Of a stretch of 64,000 nt of DNA, positions 62,522-64,000 are shown piece after piece. The position numbers were made by a program, and so were the translations under genes. The stretch is taken from the NCBI GenBank assembly GCA_050180895.1, contig JBFXDS010000002.1, forward strand, positions 310,001 to 374,000, read 5' to 3'. Below the pieces are notes generated by a model. The model had not been told where the DNA came from. It saw only the letters and a list, made by a program, of their open reading frames with translations, and made no database searches. Within the stretch, counting starts at the first letter, position 1; every line of letters starts with the position of its first letter. Source of the DNA: JBGPEQ01 sp050180895 (GTDB lineage Bacteria > Pseudomonadota > Alphaproteobacteria > Dongiales > Dongiaceae).

Positions 62522-64000
62522 ATGGTTCATTTCGCAAAGTGGAAGACGTGGCTGACGCTGGCGATCCTGCTGGCCGGCATCATCTTCGCCGCGCCCAACC
62601 TCCTGACCCAGGAGCAGGCCGAATCGCTGCCGCCGTGGCTCCCGCACAATCAGATCAGCCTCGGACTCGACCTGCGCGGCGGATCTCACCTGCTGTTCGA
62701 GGTCGACGTCGCCGCCGTGGTCCGCGAACGCTTGGAATCGGCCAAGGATACGCTCCGCGACGTGCTGCGAAGGAACGATATCGGCTACACCGGATTGGCC
62801 GTCAGCAATGGCATCGTCATCGCCCAGCTCGCCGACCCGGCGGCACGCGACAACGCGCTGTCGCTCTTGCGGGAGAGCGCCGGTGGAATTACGTGGGACA
62901 TCGATCAGTCCGGCAAGGTCCAGGGGCAGTTTGCCGAGCAAGATCTCCGACAGCTGCAGAGCCAGGTCGTCGAGCAGTCGATCGAGATCATCCGCCAGCG
63001 CATCGACGAGTCCGGCGTCAAGGAGCCGACGATCGTGCGGCAGGGCGAGGACCGCATCATCGTGCAGTTACCCGGCGTCGGCGATCCTGAGCGCCTGGAG
63101 CAACTCATCGGCAAGACGGCCAAGCTGACGTTCCAGTTCGTCAGCTCGACGGTCGCGAGTCCGGTCCCCGATAAACCCGCAAGCGTATCGCAGGGTACGG
63201 TGGCGTTGCCGTCGGACGACGGCGGCTACGAGATCGTGGAGACGCGCGTTATTCTGGGCGGCGAGAACCTGGTCGACGCCAGTTCCGGCCGTCATCCGAC
63301 GACCGGCGAGCCGGTCGTCAATTTCGAGTTCGATTCAACCGGCGCGCGGAAATTCGGCCGGGCCACGGCCGACAACGTCGGTCGGCGATTTGCGATTGTC
63401 CTCGATGGTCGCGTGATCAGCGCGCCCGTCATCGACGAACCCATCCCCGGAGGCAAAGGCTATATCAGGGGGCGGTTTACCGCCGAAACCGCGCACGATC
63501 TTGCGGTCCTGCTGCGCGCCGGCGCCTTGCCCGCACCCCTGAAGACCGAGGAAAAACGCACCGTCGGAGCCGAATTGGGCGCGGATTCGATCGCCGCCGG
63601 CAAGATGGCGAGCATCATGGGGCTGGTCCTGATCTGCGTCGCGTTGGTGGCCGTGTACGGGCTCTTCGGGATCTTTGCCAACGTCGCCCTGGTCTTCAAT
63701 TTCGTTCTCTTGATCGCAGCGATGTCCTTGCTCCAGGCGACGCTGACCTTGCCGGGCATTGCCGGCATGGTGCTGACCCTCGGCATGGCCGTCGATGCCA
63801 ACGTGCTGATCCACGAGCGCATCCGCGAGGAGATCCGCAACGGTCGCGGGCCAGTGATGGCCATCGATGCCGGCTACAGGTCCGCCTCGGGGACGATCAT
63901 GGATTCGAACCTGACCGTGATCATCTCCTCGGCGTTTCTCTACCTGTTCGGATCGGGCACGGTGAAGGGCTTTGCCATCACCCTGATTCTCGGGACGATC
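62522..64000 (+). CDS. secD: Protein translocase subunit SecD (runs off window end)
   Basis: The first 493 codons of SecD, which uses the proton gradient to help pull proteins through SecYEG. It starts with a membrane helix (WLTLAILLAGIIFAAPNLL) and SLGLDLRGGSHLLFEVD, then the periplasmic P1 domain, and reaches the RND-type helices with GMAVDANVLIHERIREEIRN and MDSNLTVIISSAFLYLFGSG. No stop is reached before the window ends. The rest of the gene, and probably secF, lie beyond. Confidence 0.96.
   Translation, partial: MVHFAKWKTWLTLAILLAGIIFAAPNLLTQEQAESLPPWLPHNQISLGLDLRGGSHLLFEVDVAAVVRERLESAKDTLRDVLRRNDIGYTGLAVSNGIVIAQLADPAARDNALSLLRESAGGITWDIDQSGKVQGQFAEQDLRQLQSQVVEQSIEIIRQRIDESGVKEPTIVRQGEDRIIVQLPGVGDPERLEQLIGKTAKLTFQFVSSTVASPVPDKPASVSQGTVALPSDDGGYEIVETRVILGGENLVDASSGRHPTTGEPVVNFEFDSTGARKFGRATADNVGRRFAIVLDGRVISAPVIDEPIPGGKGYIRGRFTAETAHDLAVLLRAGALPAPLKTEEKRTVGAELGADSIAAGKMASIMGLVLICVALVAVYGLFGIFANVALVFNFVLLIAAMSLLQATLTLPGIAGMVLTLGMAVDANVLIHERIREEIRNGRGPVMAIDAGYRSASGTIMDSNLTVIISSAFLYLFGSGTVKGFAITLILGTI

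Overview
The window is about 64 kb of GC-rich, densely packed bacterial chromosome. Gene content and order point to an alphaproteobacterium, most likely a Rhodospirillales-type organism; this is judged from synteny and has not been tested phylogenetically. The strongest markers are the run xth-erpA / dgt-argS-SPOR-nagZ-M50-scpAB-tatABC-serS-surE-pcm-nlpD-like / yajC-secD, a PopZ homologue (DUF2497) in front of valS, and a sufBCDS operon led by an Rrf2 regulator. The window starts inside sufS and ends inside secD.

Layout. 0-4.6 kb: Fe-S assembly operon sufR-sufB-sufC-sufD-sufS on the minus strand, with a recognisable promoter and a perfect 10-bp-arm palindrome over the expected start site. 4.6-9.4 kb: a YfiR-family protein and a large cadherin/VCBS/RTX repeat adhesin, also minus strand, interrupted by a 10-N assembly gap inside nearly identical 321-bp repeats. 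9.6-16.6 kb: a polyamine-type ABC importer with only one visible permease, then an isochorismatase-like hydrolase, a GH63-like glycosidase and a ribokinase-family kinase. 16.6-27.4 kb: a divergent locus. A DAO-family oxidase and a branched-chain-type ABC importer (with a LivM-LivG fusion) lie on the minus strand. An RpiR-type regulator, a glutamine-synthetase-like ligase, a FluG-type amidohydrolase and an N-formylglutamate-amidohydrolase-like protein lie on the plus strand. 27.5-30.8 kb: D-aminoacylase, 4-hydroxyphenylpyruvate dioxygenase, and a ribbon-helix-helix/PAS protein. 31-36.1 kb: a complete type I secretion system (LapB-like ABC, HlyD, TolC). 36.2-39.7 kb: a small accessory islet bounded by tRNA-Cys and a degenerate copy of the tRNA 3' half. 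39.9-64 kb: core housekeeping genes.

How the parts may fit together. The type I secretion genes are the obvious export route for the signal-peptide-less adhesin 22 kb away, and the adhesin overlaps a YfiR-family gene, a family linked to c-di-GMP control in other bacteria. The divergent 16.6-27.4 kb locus looks like uptake and breakdown of an amine or amide through a gamma-glutamylated intermediate; the substrate cannot be read from sequence. Short palindromic repeats of four families sit at operon joints, and one has reached the 5' end of the nlpD-like gene.

No CRISPR array, rRNA, transposase or integrase was seen.
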